Shown piece after piece: positions 25,823 through 34,400 of a stretch of 64,000 bases of DNA. Origin of the DNA: Rhodococcus rhodochrous (lineage in GTDB: Bacteria > Actinomycetota > Actinomycetes > Mycobacteriales > Mycobacteriaceae); NCBI RefSeq assembly GCF_900187265.1, contig NZ_LT906450.1, positions 1,045,444-1,109,443 of the forward strand, given 5' to 3'. The notes under the pieces are model-generated. The model was not told the DNA's origin. It saw only the letters and a program-made list of their open reading frames with translations, and made no database searches. The first letter of the stretch is position 1. Each line of letters opens with the position of its first letter. The translations under genes and the position numbers were made by a program.

Positions 25823-26317
25823 ATGACCGGAGCGACACGACCCGGAGACACGTACGGCGGAATCTCGGTGCGGCACTCCGCGATCAGCGGTGCACTCCTC
25901 GGTGTGGCGCTCATGGCCGCGATCGACGAGATCGTCTTCCACCAGATCCTCGGCTGGCACCATTTCTACGATCGCTCCACACCCGCGGTCGGTCTCGCGT
26001 CCGACGGGCTGCTGCACACGGCCGAATTGCTCGTTCTCGTAGCGGGATTCGCGTTGCTCGCGGATGTGCGCCGCAGGCACGCCCTGGCGGTACGACACTT
26101 CTGGGCCGCGCTGCTCATGGGGGCCGGTGCATTCCAGTTGTTCGACGGGCTGGTGAACCACAAGGTGTTCCGCGTCCACCAGATCCGTTACGACGTCGAC
26201 GTGTGGCCCTACGACCTGGCCTGGATCGCAGGGGCTCTCGTCTTCCTCGTCGTCGGTGCGCTCCTGTGGTGGTCGGCGCGACGGAGTGTTCGCACCTCCG
26301 GCCTCGCGGACGGATAG
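25823..26317 (+). CDS. DUF2243 four-helix membrane protein
   Basis: A 164-residue membrane protein with four predicted helices. The signature histidines (IDEIVFHQILGWHHFYD, LLHTAELLVL, FDGLVNHKVFRVHQIRY) match DUF2243, a family usually linked to CtaG-like proteins. The many His residues suggest heme or copper contact. It is followed 10 nt later by the CtaG-like gene. ATG 25823 is preceded by GAGGGAG. Confidence 0.85.
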   Translation: MTGATRPGDTYGGISVRHSAISGALLGVALMAAIDEIVFHQILGWHHFYDRSTPAVGLASDGLLHTAELLVLVAGFALLADVRRRHALAVRHFWAALLMGAGAFQLFDGLVNHKVFRVHQIRYDVDVWPYDLAWIAGALVFLVVGALLWWSARRSVRTSGLADG

Positions 26318-26327
26318 GAGCCGCCCG

Positions 26328-27212
26328 GTGCACGACCATCCGACGAACATGGGGCCGGGAGCGCTCGCCCTCGTCGTTCTGCTGGTGGCTGTCGTGGGGG
26401 TCGCGCTGTACATCGGGGCCGCCGTGCGGCTGCGGCGACGCGGCGACGCGTGGCCGTGGTGGCGTGACGCGAGTGTCGCAGCAGGTGCCGGCGCCGTCGC
26501 GGCAGCGGTGCTGCCTTTCGGCGCGGCAGCGGTGCTGCCTTCCGTCGCTGCTGCGGCGGTAGTTCCTCTGCCCGGTGGTCCGTTCACCGCGCACATGGCC
26601 GGGCATCTGCTCGTCGGCATGGTCGGACCCCTGCTGATCGTGCTGGGCCGGCCGGTGACGCTGCTGCTGAGGAGCATCCCGGTGGGAGGCACACGCACAG
26701 GTCTGCTCACCGTGCTGCATTCGCGACCTGCCGCACTGCTCACGGCGCCGGCCGTCGCGGCGGTCCTGGACATGGGTGGGCTGTGGGTGCTCTACCGGAC
26801 ACCGCTGTTCGCGGCGATGCACGACGACACGCTCGTCGCGATCGTCGTCCACCTGCACGTCTTCGCCGCGGGGATGCTGTTCACCGTCGCGATCTGCCGC
26901 CTCGACCCACTCCGGCGCCGGTACGGTCTCCCGCACCTCGCGGTGGTGCTGCTCGTGGCCGGCGCGGTCCACGCGGTGCTGGCGAAGACGTTGTACGCGC
27001 AGTCACCTCCCGGCACGATGTTCGCCGCATCCGATCTGCAGGCGGGCGCCCAGCTGATGTACTACGGCGGCGACGCGGTCGGGGTGGCCCTGGCCGTCGT
27101 GCTCGCCGTCCGCTGGTACAGCGGTGTGGGACGGGCCCGCCACGCGGGCGGTGTGGGACGGGCCCGCGCACGGACGGTCACCGTCGGTCGCGCTCGTCGA
27201 CCGGCCGCGTGA
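26328..27212 (+). CDS. CtaG/caa3-type cytochrome oxidase assembly-like membrane protein
   Basis: A 294-residue polytopic protein (about seven helices) of the caa3_CtaG family, with HMAGHLLVGMVGPLLIVLG and VHLHVFAAGMLF as His-bearing signatures. Homologues help insert copper in cytochrome oxidase, though many copies have unproven roles. GTG 26328 follows ATAGGAG with 7-nt spacing. Two internal short duplications occur: an 8-residue repeat (AAAVLPFG, from 26498) and a 9-residue repeat near the C terminus. The gene end overlaps the convergent transporter by 35 nt. Confidence 0.82.
   Translation: MHDHPTNMGPGALALVVLLVAVVGVALYIGAAVRLRRRGDAWPWWRDASVAAGAGAVAAAVLPFGAAAVLPSVAAAAVVPLPGGPFTAHMAGHLLVGMVGPLLIVLGRPVTLLLRSIPVGGTRTGLLTVLHSRPAALLTAPAVAAVLDMGGLWVLYRTPLFAAMHDDTLVAIVVHLHVFAAGMLFTVAICRLDPLRRRYGLPHLAVVLLVAGAVHAVLAKTLYAQSPPGTMFAASDLQAGAQLMYYGGDAVGVALAVVLAVRWYSGVGRARHAGGVGRARARTVTVGRARRPAA
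27121..27167 (+). repeat. 20-bp exact direct repeat near the 3' end of the CtaG-like gene
   Basis: The 20-bp sequence at 27121-27140 recurs exactly at 27148-27167 (27-bp period), in frame, giving GVGRARHAG then GVGRARARG. It extends the basic C-terminal tail. Confidence 0.85.
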
Positions 27213-28242
27213 GCCGGACCCACATCCGGTGCAGCATCGCGGCGAACACCACGACCCAGGCCGCTACCGCGACCCACAATTCGGCGGCGCCGATCGCGCC
27301 GACCAGCGGCAGGTCGTCGGCGCGACCCAGATACATCCCGGCGACCGCGTACATGCCGAGCGGGAAGACGATCGACCACAGGGACGAGTCGTAGTCCAGC
27401 GGCACCCGGTGGACGCGGTGCCGCCACCAACCGGCCGCGACGAGCGGCGGGATCAGCCACGTCGCGAAGGCCCAGATGACGACGGCGAGGCCCGCGATCA
27501 GACCGCGGGTCGCGTCGACCATCGGTGCGTCGTCCATCTCGACGATGCGTGAGCCTGCCACGACGGTGATCGAGCACGCTCCCATCGACACCCAGTACGG
27601 TGCGGTCAGATCCGTGGGTCTCAGCGGATACTGCAGCATCCGCGCGGCGACGAAGATCCCGGCCGCCGCGTACAGGAACAGCCCGACGCCCCAGGTGAAC
27701 ACCGCGACGGCGGCGAGGAGCCGGTCCAGTTCGCGGTAGACGGGCTGGAGGGTGGCCGCGGCGATGGCCACCGATTCGCTGGCGACGACCCAGACGAACC
27801 ACGTTCCGTTGGCCTTCGCGAGGACGGGACGTTCCGCCGTGCCGAGCACGGCCGTCCACGGAACGACATATCCGAGCACCAGCCAGGTCGCCGCCGCACC
27901 CGCGAGCAGTACCGCCGCGGTGGAGTGCCACCCGTCCATCATCAGCCGCACGCCGAGCACGTTGCTGCCCGCGACGAAGGTGAAGAAGCCGAATGCCCGT
28001 CCGGAATCGGCGAGGTCGGCACGGACCTCGTCGCGGAACGCGAGAAACCGCCACACCGACAGGACCGCGAGCGTCGCGTATCCGATCGCGGACACGATCA
28101 GCAGCGCGGCCGATGCGAGGTGGAAACCACGGAGATGGAGACCGATGGAGACGATGCCGCCGGCCATGACGAAGGCGAAGTAACCCGGTGCGAGGGTGCG
28201 GACCTCTTCGCGGAGACGGGAACGGGCCTGCACGGCGCTCAC
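27178..28242 (-). CDS. TDT/SLAC1-family transporter (TehA-like)
   Basis: A 354-residue membrane protein with about ten helices. The N terminus APGYFAFVMAGGIVSIGLHLRG and the central FPLGMYAVAGMYLG segment fit the tellurite-resistance/dicarboxylate transporter family, which includes plant SLAC1 anion channels and sulfite exporters. Substrate unknown. It starts only 1 nt after the Fpg/Nei stop on the same strand, so they are co-transcribed. Its last 35 nt overlap the convergent CtaG-like gene. Confidence 0.85.
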   Translation of the reverse strand: MSAVQARSRLREEVRTLAPGYFAFVMAGGIVSIGLHLRGFHLASAALLIVSAIGYATLAVLSVWRFLAFRDEVRADLADSGRAFGFFTFVAGSNVLGVRLMMDGWHSTAAVLLAGAAATWLVLGYVVPWTAVLGTAERPVLAKANGTWFVWVVASESVAIAAATLQPVYRELDRLLAAVAVFTWGVGLFLYAAAGIFVAARMLQYPLRPTDLTAPYWVSMGACSITVVAGSRIVEMDDAPMVDATRGLIAGLAVVIWAFATWLIPPLVAAGWWRHRVHRVPLDYDSSLWSIVFPLGMYAVAGMYLGRADDLPLVGAIGAAELWVAVAAWVVVFAAMLHRMWVRLTRPVDERDRR

Positions 28243-28243
28243 G

Positions 28244-29110
28244 CTACTTCAGCAGGCGGGACATCCGCCGGTCGGCGAGGACCTTCCCTCCGGTCTGGCA
28301 GGTGGGGCAGTACTGGAACGAACGGTCGGTGTAGGAGACCTCTCGGACGGTGTCGCCGCACACCGGGCACGGCTCGCCGGTACGCCCGTGCACGCGCAGT
28401 CCCGACCGTTTCTCGCCCTTGAGGCGCGCCGCGTCCTGCCCGACCGAGCGGGTGACGGCGTCGGTCAGTACCGACCGCATCGACCCGTACAGGGCGGTCA
28501 CCTCGTCGTCGGTGAGCTTGCCGGCTGTCGCGAACGGCGACTGCTGCGCGACGTGCAGGATCTCGTCGGAGTAGGCGTTGCCGATGCCCGCGAGAACCTT
28601 CTGATCGGTGAGCAGCGTCTTGAGACGCGAGGTGCTGTCGGTCAGGAGCGCGGCGAACTCGTCCCGGGTGAGCGCGAGCGCGTCGGGGCCGAGGCGGGCG
28701 ATGCCGGGCACCGTCTGCGGATCGTCGACGACCCAGACCGCCAGGCGTTTCTTCGTGCCGGCCTCGGTGAGATCGAAGGCCGGTGTCGTCGCGTCGGGGG
28801 CGAACAGGTGCACACGGAGGGCGAGCGGACCGCGACCGAGTTTCGGGGGAGCCTGCGACGGTTCGTCGAGCCAGCGCAACCAGCCTGCCCGCGACAGGTG
28901 CGTGATCAGATGCAGCCCCGAACAGTCGATCGCGAGGAACTTGCCGAAGCGCGAAGCTCCGGTGATGTCGCGTCCCTGCAACGCCGTGATCGGCGGGTCG
29001 GCCGTCTGCAGCACGCTCAGCGCCGCGACGTCGATGCGTCCGACGACGCTGCCGACCGCGTGCTCGCGCAGGAACACCGCAAGTGCTTCCACTTCGGGGA
29101 GCTCGGGCAT
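28244..29110 (-). CDS. Fpg/Nei-family DNA glycosylase
   Basis: A 288-residue base-excision repair enzyme. The mature N terminus PELPEVE carries catalytic Pro and Glu, FGKFLAI holds the conserved Lys, IGNAYSDEILH is the helix-two-turn-helix region, and a C-terminal zinc finger has CPVC and CPTC pairs. It removes oxidised bases and cleaves the abasic site. Whether it prefers 8-oxoG (Fpg) or oxidised pyrimidines (Nei) is not clear. It is divergent from thyA, 73 nt apart. Confidence 0.92.
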   Translation of the reverse strand: MPELPEVEALAVFLREHAVGSVVGRIDVAALSVLQTADPPITALQGRDITGASRFGKFLAIDCSGLHLITHLSRAGWLRWLDEPSQAPPKLGRGPLALRVHLFAPDATTPAFDLTEAGTKKRLAVWVVDDPQTVPGIARLGPDALALTRDEFAALLTDSTSRLKTLLTDQKVLAGIGNAYSDEILHVAQQSPFATAGKLTDDEVTALYGSMRSVLTDAVTRSVGQDAARLKGEKRSGLRVHGRTGEPCPVCGDTVREVSYTDRSFQYCPTCQTGGKVLADRRMSRLLK

Positions 29111-29183
29111 GGGAACAGGCTACGGTCGCCGGGCCGTTCGCGGGTGGCGACGGCCACCATCACCTCACCGATAGACTGCGCTC

Positions 29184-29984
29184 GTGACTGTGTCGACGCC
29201 CTACGAAGACCTGCTGCGCCTGATCCTCGAGACCGGCGCGGAGAAGGCCGACCGTACCGGAACCGGCACGCGGAGCCTGTTCGGCCACCAGATGCGCTTC
29301 GATCTGTCCGAGGGCTTCCCGCTGATCACCACGAAGAAGGTGCACCTGAAGTCCATCGTCTACGAACTGCTGTGGTTCCTGCGCGGCGACTCGAACGTCA
29401 AGTGGCTGCAGGAGCACGGCGTGACGATCTGGGACGAGTGGGCCGCACCCGACGGCGATCTCGGCCCGGTCTACGGCGTGCAGTGGCGCTCGTGGCCGAC
29501 CCCGGACGGGCAGCACATCGACCAGATCAGCCAGGTGCTCGAGACGCTGCGCAGCAACCCCGACTCGCGGCGCATCCTCGTCTCGGCGTGGAACGTCGCC
29601 GAACTCGACCGGATGGCGCTCATGCCGTGCCATGCCTTCTTCCAGTTCTACGTGGCCGACGGCAAGCTCAGTTGCCAGCTCTACCAGCGCAGCGCCGACA
29701 TGTTCCTCGGCGTGCCGTTCAACATCGCCAGCTACGCGCTGCTCACCCACATGGTGGCGCAGCAGACCGGACTCGAGCCGGGAGAGTTCATCTGGACCGG
29801 CGGCGACTGCCACATCTACTCGAACCACATCGAGCAGGTCACCGAGCAGCTCACCCGCGAGCCGTATCCCTACCCGACGCTGAAGCTGCACCCACGCGAC
29901 TCGATCTTCGACTACCGCTACGAGGACGTCGAGATCGTCGGCTACCGGCACCACCCGGCGATCAAGGCGCCGGTGGCCGTCTGA
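29184..29984 (+). CDS. thyA: thymidylate synthase
   Basis: A 266-residue ThyA that methylates dUMP to dTMP with methylene-tetrahydrofolate. The catalytic Cys149 is in [36 protein letters not shown], the RR pair in [10 protein letters not shown] and [21 protein letters not shown] are classic. GTG 29184 has a -10-like TAGACT (29172-29177) 6 nt upstream, so the message is probably leaderless. The stop overlaps the folA start. Confidence 0.97.
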   Translation: MTVSTPYEDLLRLILETGAEKADRTGTGTRSLFGHQMRFDLSEGFPLITTKKVHLKSIVYELLWFLRGDSNVKWLQEHGVTIWDEWAAPDGDLGPVYGVQWRSWPTPDGQHIDQISQVLETLRSNPDSRRILVSAWNVAELDRMALMPCHAFFQFYVADGKLSCQLYQRSADMFLGVPFNIASYALLTHMVAQQTGLEPGEFIWTGGDCHIYSNHIEQVTEQLTREPYPYPTLKLHPRDSIFDYRYEDVEIVGYRHHPAIKAPVAV

Positions 29985-30469
29985 TGGGGGAGGTCACCCT
30001 CGTCTGGGCGCAGGCGCGCGGCGGTGTGATCGGCCGCGACAACAGCATCCCGTGGCACATCCCCGAGGACATGGCGTTCTTCAAGGACGCCACGATGGGC
30101 AAGCCGGTGGTCATGGGCCGGCTCACCTGGGACTCGCTCCCCCCGAAGTTCCGGCCGCTGCCGGGCCGCCGGAACATCGTCGTCACCCGCAACGCCGAGT
30201 GGTCGGCCGAGGGCGCCGAGACCGCGACGAGTCTCGAGGACGCACTGACACTCGCCGGTGAGGACGAGGTCGTCGTCATGGGCGGGGGCCAGATCTACGC
30301 GCAGGCGATGCCGTTCGCGACGCAGCTGCTCGTGACCGAGGTCGACCTCGACGTCGCCGGAGATGCGACCGCCCCTCCCATCGGGACCGAGTGGGTGGCG
30401 GAGCCCGGGGAATGGATGACGTCCACCAAGGGAATCAGGTTCCGCTGGATCCGGTACGCGCGAAGCTGA
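29984..30469 (+). CDS. folA: dihydrofolate reductase
   Basis: A 161-residue DHFR. VWAQARGGVIGRDNSIPWHIPEDM contains the Met20-loop region and the catalytic acid in the PEDM helix; GKPVVMGRLTWDSLP and VVMGGGQIYAQAM are the NADPH-binding motifs. It regenerates tetrahydrofolate consumed by ThyA. The ATG overlaps the thyA stop by 1 nt (TGATG), so the two are coupled. A long open frame upstream in the same phase is not coding. Confidence 0.96.
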   Translation: MGEVTLVWAQARGGVIGRDNSIPWHIPEDMAFFKDATMGKPVVMGRLTWDSLPPKFRPLPGRRNIVVTRNAEWSAEGAETATSLEDALTLAGEDEVVVMGGGQIYAQAMPFATQLLVTEVDLDVAGDATAPPIGTEWVAEPGEWMTSTKGIRFRWIRYARS

Positions 30470-30504
30470 GTTCTCGCGGCGGCATCTGAGCGATACTGCG
30501 GTAC

Positions 30505-30831
30505 ATGGACAAGCTCTCGTTGACCGCCCTGGCACGGCAGCAGCTCAAACTCGCAGCGGCGTCCAGCAGCGGACGCAGCTCCCAGACGGTTTTCGGTGGG
30601 CATACCAAGCACCTGCGGCAGACCGTCGTCGCGTTGCTCGCCGGCCACGAACTCGGCGAGCACGACAGCCCCGGCGAGGCGACTCTGCAGGTGCTGTCGG
30701 GTCAGCTCCAGCTCGTCGCCGGCAACGATGTGTGGAAGGGCTCGGCGGGCGACATGATCATCATCCCGCCGGTCCGGCACAGCGTGAGCGCCATCGAGGA
30801 CGTCGCATTCCTGCTCACCGTCGCCAAATAG
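30505..30831 (+). CDS. cupin-domain protein
   Basis: A 108-residue single-domain cupin (about 35-105): LLAGHELGEHDSPGEATLQVLSG fits motif 1 and GDMIIIPPVRHSVSA motif 2. It keeps HxxxxH-type metal ligands only partly, so it may be a binding or sensor protein. It lies 35 nt after folA and may be on the same transcript. Its 3' end is repeated in the next 64 nt. Confidence 0.82.
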   Translation: MDKLSLTALARQQLKLAAASSSGRSSQTVFGGHTKHLRQTVVALLAGHELGEHDSPGEATLQVLSGQLQLVAGNDVWKGSAGDMIIIPPVRHSVSAIEDVAFLLTVAK

Positions 30832-30843
30832 CAGTCGTTCACT

Positions 30844-30895
30844 GCACTCGCCGAGTAGCGACGCTCATGGCACTCGCCGAGTAGCGGCGCTCATG
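30844..30895. repeat. two 26-bp tandem copies of a cupin-gene 3'-end-like unit
   Basis: Units 30844-30869 and 30870-30895 differ at one base. Both contain CTCGCCGAGTAG, close to the true gene end GTCGCCAAATAG (30820-30831). The last unit includes the stop codon of the convergent esterase (30891-30893). Confidence 0.85.
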
Positions 30896-32417
30896 GCACC
30901 GGTGCCGGAGCGGTGTACCCGCGGTAGCCCTCCCACGCGAGTCGACGCTCGCGCCGCGGATCGTGCTCGACGCGCGTGACCTCGTCGAAAATCACTGTTG
31001 CGCGGTCCTTCTCGTCGTAGCGCGGCCACGACGGCAGAGGTTCGCCGTGTCGGGCCACGTTCAGCCACTGACGTTGCATCGCCCCGGCGGCCGTACGCAG
31101 GCCGCGTCGCCCACCCAGCGCCGTGAGCGCCCGGCCGAGCAGCTCGTCGGTCTGGTCGAAGACCGCGAGCAACTCCACCGCGTGCGTCGCGTCGAAACCC
31201 GTCCACCGCAGCAGTCGCGGCGCGAGATCGAAGCGGTACATGAAGGTCGGCGCGAAACGCGAATGTGCCTGCGCGATCTGCACGGACGGATACCAGAAGG
31301 TGAGGTCGCCGCCGAGATCGACGGCGGCACGCTCGTCCGGATATCCCGGATAGACCGCCGTGATGCGGTCCTTCGCCTCCGGGTCGGTCGCGGCGAACAG
31401 CGCGTCGATCCGCCGCGGGCTCGTCGGCAACGCGTCGAGGAACTTCGGGAACAGTGCACCTTCGCGGTCGTTCGTCCCGAGCACGAGCGGAACGGGATGC
31501 GCTGCGCCCGTCTCGTACGCCTCGAGCGGCTGGAGCGGAACGAAATCGCCGTCGACGACCGGCCCGAAGGGATGCAGGCCGGGGGTCGCGCGCAGCACCT
31601 GCGCCCCGAGCCGCGACCCCACCCGTCCGAGTTCGGCGGGGGAGGCGTCGAGCAGCGCCCGCGCCGCGGTATCCGGATCGGCGCCGAGCAGTTCCACGAA
31701 GTTCCGGCCCCATTCGGCCGAGCGGTCGGCGGTGACGACGAGATTCGGTGCCGGGCTCTGTGCGATCGCGGCGGAGAACAGTCCGCGTGCGGCGGGTGTC
31801 GCGAGCAGGGTCGTCACCGAGGTGCCGCCGGCGGACTCGCCGAAGATCGTCACGTTGTCGGGGTCGCCGCCGAACGCCGCGATGTTGCGCTGCACCCATT
31901 CGAGCGCCGCCACCTGGTCGCGCAGACCGAGATTGGAATCGAATCGCACCGAATCGGTGGAGAAGGACCCGAAGTCGAGATAACCGAGTGCGCCGAGGCG
32001 GTAGTTGATCGACACGTAGACGACGTCGCCGCGCCGGACCAGCGACTCGCCGCCGTAGACCGACAGGGCGCTCGTGCCGAGGGTGAACGCGCCGCCGTGG
32101 ATGAACACCATGACCGGTCGCGGCGCATGGACCCGACCGGCGGGGGCGAGCACGTTGAGGGTCAGGCAGTCCTCGTCGGGACGCACACGCACCCCGCGAC
32201 GCCCGGTCTCGGCATAGCGCGGATGCTGCGGGGCGGCATTGCCGAACTGCGTCGCATCGCGCACCCCCGTCCAGGGCTCGACCGGTTGCGGCGCACGCAG
32301 CCGCAGCGGGCCCACCGGGGGAGCGGCGTAGGGAATGCCGCGCCAGGCGAGGAGGTCGCCGAGTCGGGTGCCGCGGACGGTTCCGTCGGCGAATGTGACG
32401 TGGGTCTCGGGCGTCAT
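30891..32417 (-). CDS. type-B carboxylesterase
   Basis: A 508-residue esterase of the carboxylesterase/para-nitrobenzyl esterase family. Conserved points: EDCLTLNVLAPAG, oxyanion hole HGGAF (about 107-111) and nucleophile Ser195 in FGESAGGTS; the Glu and His of the triad lie in the C-terminal half. There is no signal peptide, so it is probably cytoplasmic. It hydrolyses carboxylic esters of unknown type. ATG 32417 gives the family N terminus; an open frame continues upstream in the antisense of the next gene. Confidence 0.9.
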   Translation of the reverse strand: MTPETHVTFADGTVRGTRLGDLLAWRGIPYAAPPVGPLRLRAPQPVEPWTGVRDATQFGNAAPQHPRYAETGRRGVRVRPDEDCLTLNVLAPAGRVHAPRPVMVFIHGGAFTLGTSALSVYGGESLVRRGDVVYVSINYRLGALGYLDFGSFSTDSVRFDSNLGLRDQVAALEWVQRNIAAFGGDPDNVTIFGESAGGTSVTTLLATPAARGLFSAAIAQSPAPNLVVTADRSAEWGRNFVELLGADPDTAARALLDASPAELGRVGSRLGAQVLRATPGLHPFGPVVDGDFVPLQPLEAYETGAAHPVPLVLGTNDREGALFPKFLDALPTSPRRIDALFAATDPEAKDRITAVYPGYPDERAAVDLGGDLTFWYPSVQIAQAHSRFAPTFMYRFDLAPRLLRWTGFDATHAVELLAVFDQTDELLGRALTALGGRRGLRTAAGAMQRQWLNVARHGEPLPSWPRYDEKDRATVIFDEVTRVEHDPRRERRLAWEGYRGYTAPAPVP

Positions 32418-32472
32418 GCTCCGCACTGTACGTGACGGGGCGTCACGGTAGCCGCCGTGTCCACCGTCGACG

Positions 32473-33696
32473 TCACCAGGAGTGGGGCTCGAGTCCCCGG
32501 TCCGCGAGCTCGGCCCGCACGTAGGTGCGCAGCGTCGCGGTGTCGGGGAAACGCTCCTCGTCGAGGGCGACGAACGCGAGGGTGTACCGCTCGTCGGTGT
32601 GGCAGGCGTAGACCGACAGGCGGGTCGCGGTGCGGGCCGGCCGGGTGTCGAGTCCCGGGTGTATGGCGCGCATCGCGATGCCGGTGGTGCGGTACGGGCC
32701 CAGGGTGGTGAGTTCGCGGGGCACCGCGCCGATGTTGGAACACAACAGGTCCCGCTCGCCTGCGCCTCGCGCGACGCGGGCTGCGAACCGGTCGGGGAGG
32801 AGTTGCAGGATCTCGGCCGGCATGTTGTGTGGGGCGCCCTCCCGTGGCTGCGAGTAGGCGTGCGCCGCGCGGGCGCGGATGGAGGCGAGCGTGTCGCCGT
32901 CGTCGACGGTGATCCCCACCATCGACACGCCGTTGGAGACGGTTCCCTCCTTCCGGTCGTCGACCGGAACGGAGATGCGCACGGGGAACGGGATGCGGGC
33001 GCGCCGGGCGACACCGGCGGACACGGCGAGCAGCAGGGCGTTCGGGCTGCCGTCCTCCGCGGCCGCGACAGCCTTCCACTGCGCCGCGTCGACGTCGACG
33101 AGAGCGGTGCGGGGTCGCGCCCGCACCGTCTGCGGCGCGGGCGGCTTCTCCGTGCGGGGCGTGTACTTGACGCGGCGCAGCCCGCCGCCGACCTTCCGGA
33201 ACAGCTGCATCGCATCGCGCAGGTCGGAATGACGACCGGGGTCGGGTCGTCGCGGCCGGTCGGCGAGCGCGTCGGCGACCGCGCGGACGAATCCCCGCGC
33301 GTCGGTCAGGACGTGCGAGCACACGATCGACAGTGCGGTGCCGCCGCTCGTGAGTCGGGTCGCGGCGAGCGCCCAGCCGGGACCGAGCTCGGGATCGACG
33401 TTCACGTTCGCGTGCTCGTCGGCCCAGGCAAGGAGCTCGTCGTCGGGGATGGGGGTCGCGGGATAGCGCAGTGGATGGACGTGCGTGTTGGGTTCGAAGC
33501 GGGGGCGTGCACCGGGAACCCGGGGGCGGACCACACGGCGACCGAGCGGGCCTTCGGACAGCACGTCGTGCAGGGACAGCAACAGGGTCGCGTCCACGGT
33601 CTCGTCGGTGCGCCACAGACCCTGCATCACCGACGGCAGGCCGGTTCCTTTGTGGCGGTGGAGGAACATCTCGTCCACGACGCTCAGGCGATTCAC
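32473..33696 (-). CDS. WS/DGAT- or condensation-like acyltransferase superfamily protein
   Basis: A 407-residue protein beginning NRLSVVDEMFLHRHKGTGLPSVMQG, which recalls wax ester synthase/diacylglycerol acyltransferases. The catalytic HHxxxDG motif is altered to SHVLTDA within IVCSHVLTDARGF: the second His and the Asp remain, the first His is Ser and the Gly is Ala. The C-terminal half keeps NGVSMVGITVDDGDT and LCSNIGAVPREL. It may transfer acyl groups to an unknown acceptor. GTG 33696 is the likely start; it is divergent from the TetR gene. Confidence 0.68.
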   Translation of the reverse strand: MNRLSVVDEMFLHRHKGTGLPSVMQGLWRTDETVDATLLLSLHDVLSEGPLGRRVVRPRVPGARPRFEPNTHVHPLRYPATPIPDDELLAWADEHANVNVDPELGPGWALAATRLTSGGTALSIVCSHVLTDARGFVRAVADALADRPRRPDPGRHSDLRDAMQLFRKVGGGLRRVKYTPRTEKPPAPQTVRARPRTALVDVDAAQWKAVAAAEDGSPNALLLAVSAGVARRARIPFPVRISVPVDDRKEGTVSNGVSMVGITVDDGDTLASIRARAAHAYSQPREGAPHNMPAEILQLLPDRFAARVARGAGERDLLCSNIGAVPRELTTLGPYRTTGIAMRAIHPGLDTRPARTATRLSVYACHTDERYTLAFVALDEERFPDTATLRTYVRAELADRGLEPHSW

Positions 33697-33732
33697 AATC
33701 CCGACCGTAGCGCCGACCGTTGACCGAAGCAC

Positions 33733-33746
33733 TGAACCGAGGTTCA
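33733..33746. promoter_or_regulatory. perfect palindromic operator of the TetR regulator
   Basis: TGAACC-GA-GGTTCA is a perfect inverted repeat 10 nt before the GTG at 33756 and 37 nt before the divergent WS/DGAT-like gene. It is the likely autoregulatory TetR operator. Confidence 0.65.
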
Positions 33747-33755
33747 ATCCTTGGT

Positions 33756-34400
33756 GTGGCGTACCGGCGGACACCCGCAGTGCAGGAGCGACTCGACGCG
33801 CAGCGCGAGGCGATCGCCGCTGCCGCCGTGGCTCTGCTCAGCGAACGCGGCTACAGCGGACTGTCCGTCTCGGCGGTCGCCGAACGGGCCGGCGTCGCCA
33901 CCGGCAGCGTCTACCGGCACTACGTCGACAAGTCCGATCTCATGGTGCGGATCTTCCGGGAACTGTGCGACCGGGAGGTCGAGGCCGTGACGTCCGCGGC
34001 CGCAACCGGATCCGGTGCCGACCGCGTGAGCGCGGTGGTCGACACCTTCTCCCGCCGTGCCCTGCGCAATCCCACCCTCGCCTACGCGCTGCTCGCCGAA
34101 CCGGTCGACGCGGCGGTCGACGCCGAACGGCTCGTGTTGCGCCGCGCCTTCGCGGCGGCCTTCGCGAACGCCGTACGCCACGGCGTCGCGACCGGTGAAT
34201 TCCCCGAACAGGATGTCGAACTCACCGCCGCCGCGCTCGTCGGGGCCGTCGGTGAGGTGCTCACCGGCCGCCTTCCCGGTGCGGCCGACGGTCGCCATCG
34301 CCACAGCGCGGCCGGATCCACTGTCCCCGACCTCGTCGCCCTCGCGTTGCGAGCGGCGGGGCACCTGCCTTCCGGAACGACATCAGGAGTGAAGCCGTGA
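33756..34400 (+). CDS. TetR-family transcriptional regulator
   Basis: A 214-residue regulator with an N-terminal HTH (AAVALLSERGYSGLSVSAVAERAGVATGSVYRHYVDKSDLM, residues 20-60) and a variable ligand-binding domain. GTG 33756 is preferred over an upstream TTG at 33720 because the operator palindrome would lie inside the longer form. Its TGA overlaps the acyl-CoA dehydrogenase start (GTGA at 34397-34400). It probably senses an acyl-CoA and controls itself, the dehydrogenase and perhaps the divergent acyltransferase-like gene. Confidence 0.86.
   Translation: MAYRRTPAVQERLDAQREAIAAAAVALLSERGYSGLSVSAVAERAGVATGSVYRHYVDKSDLMVRIFRELCDREVEAVTSAAATGSGADRVSAVVDTFSRRALRNPTLAYALLAEPVDAAVDAERLVLRRAFAAAFANAVRHGVATGEFPEQDVELTAAALVGAVGEVLTGRLPGAADGRHRHSAAGSTVPDLVALALRAAGHLPSGTTSGVKP

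Noticed and set aside
28196-29983. Very long open frame running through the antisense of fpg and thyA into folA
   Set aside because: It is a high-GC shadow; only the folA part has a recognisable protein, and folA has its own start at 29984.
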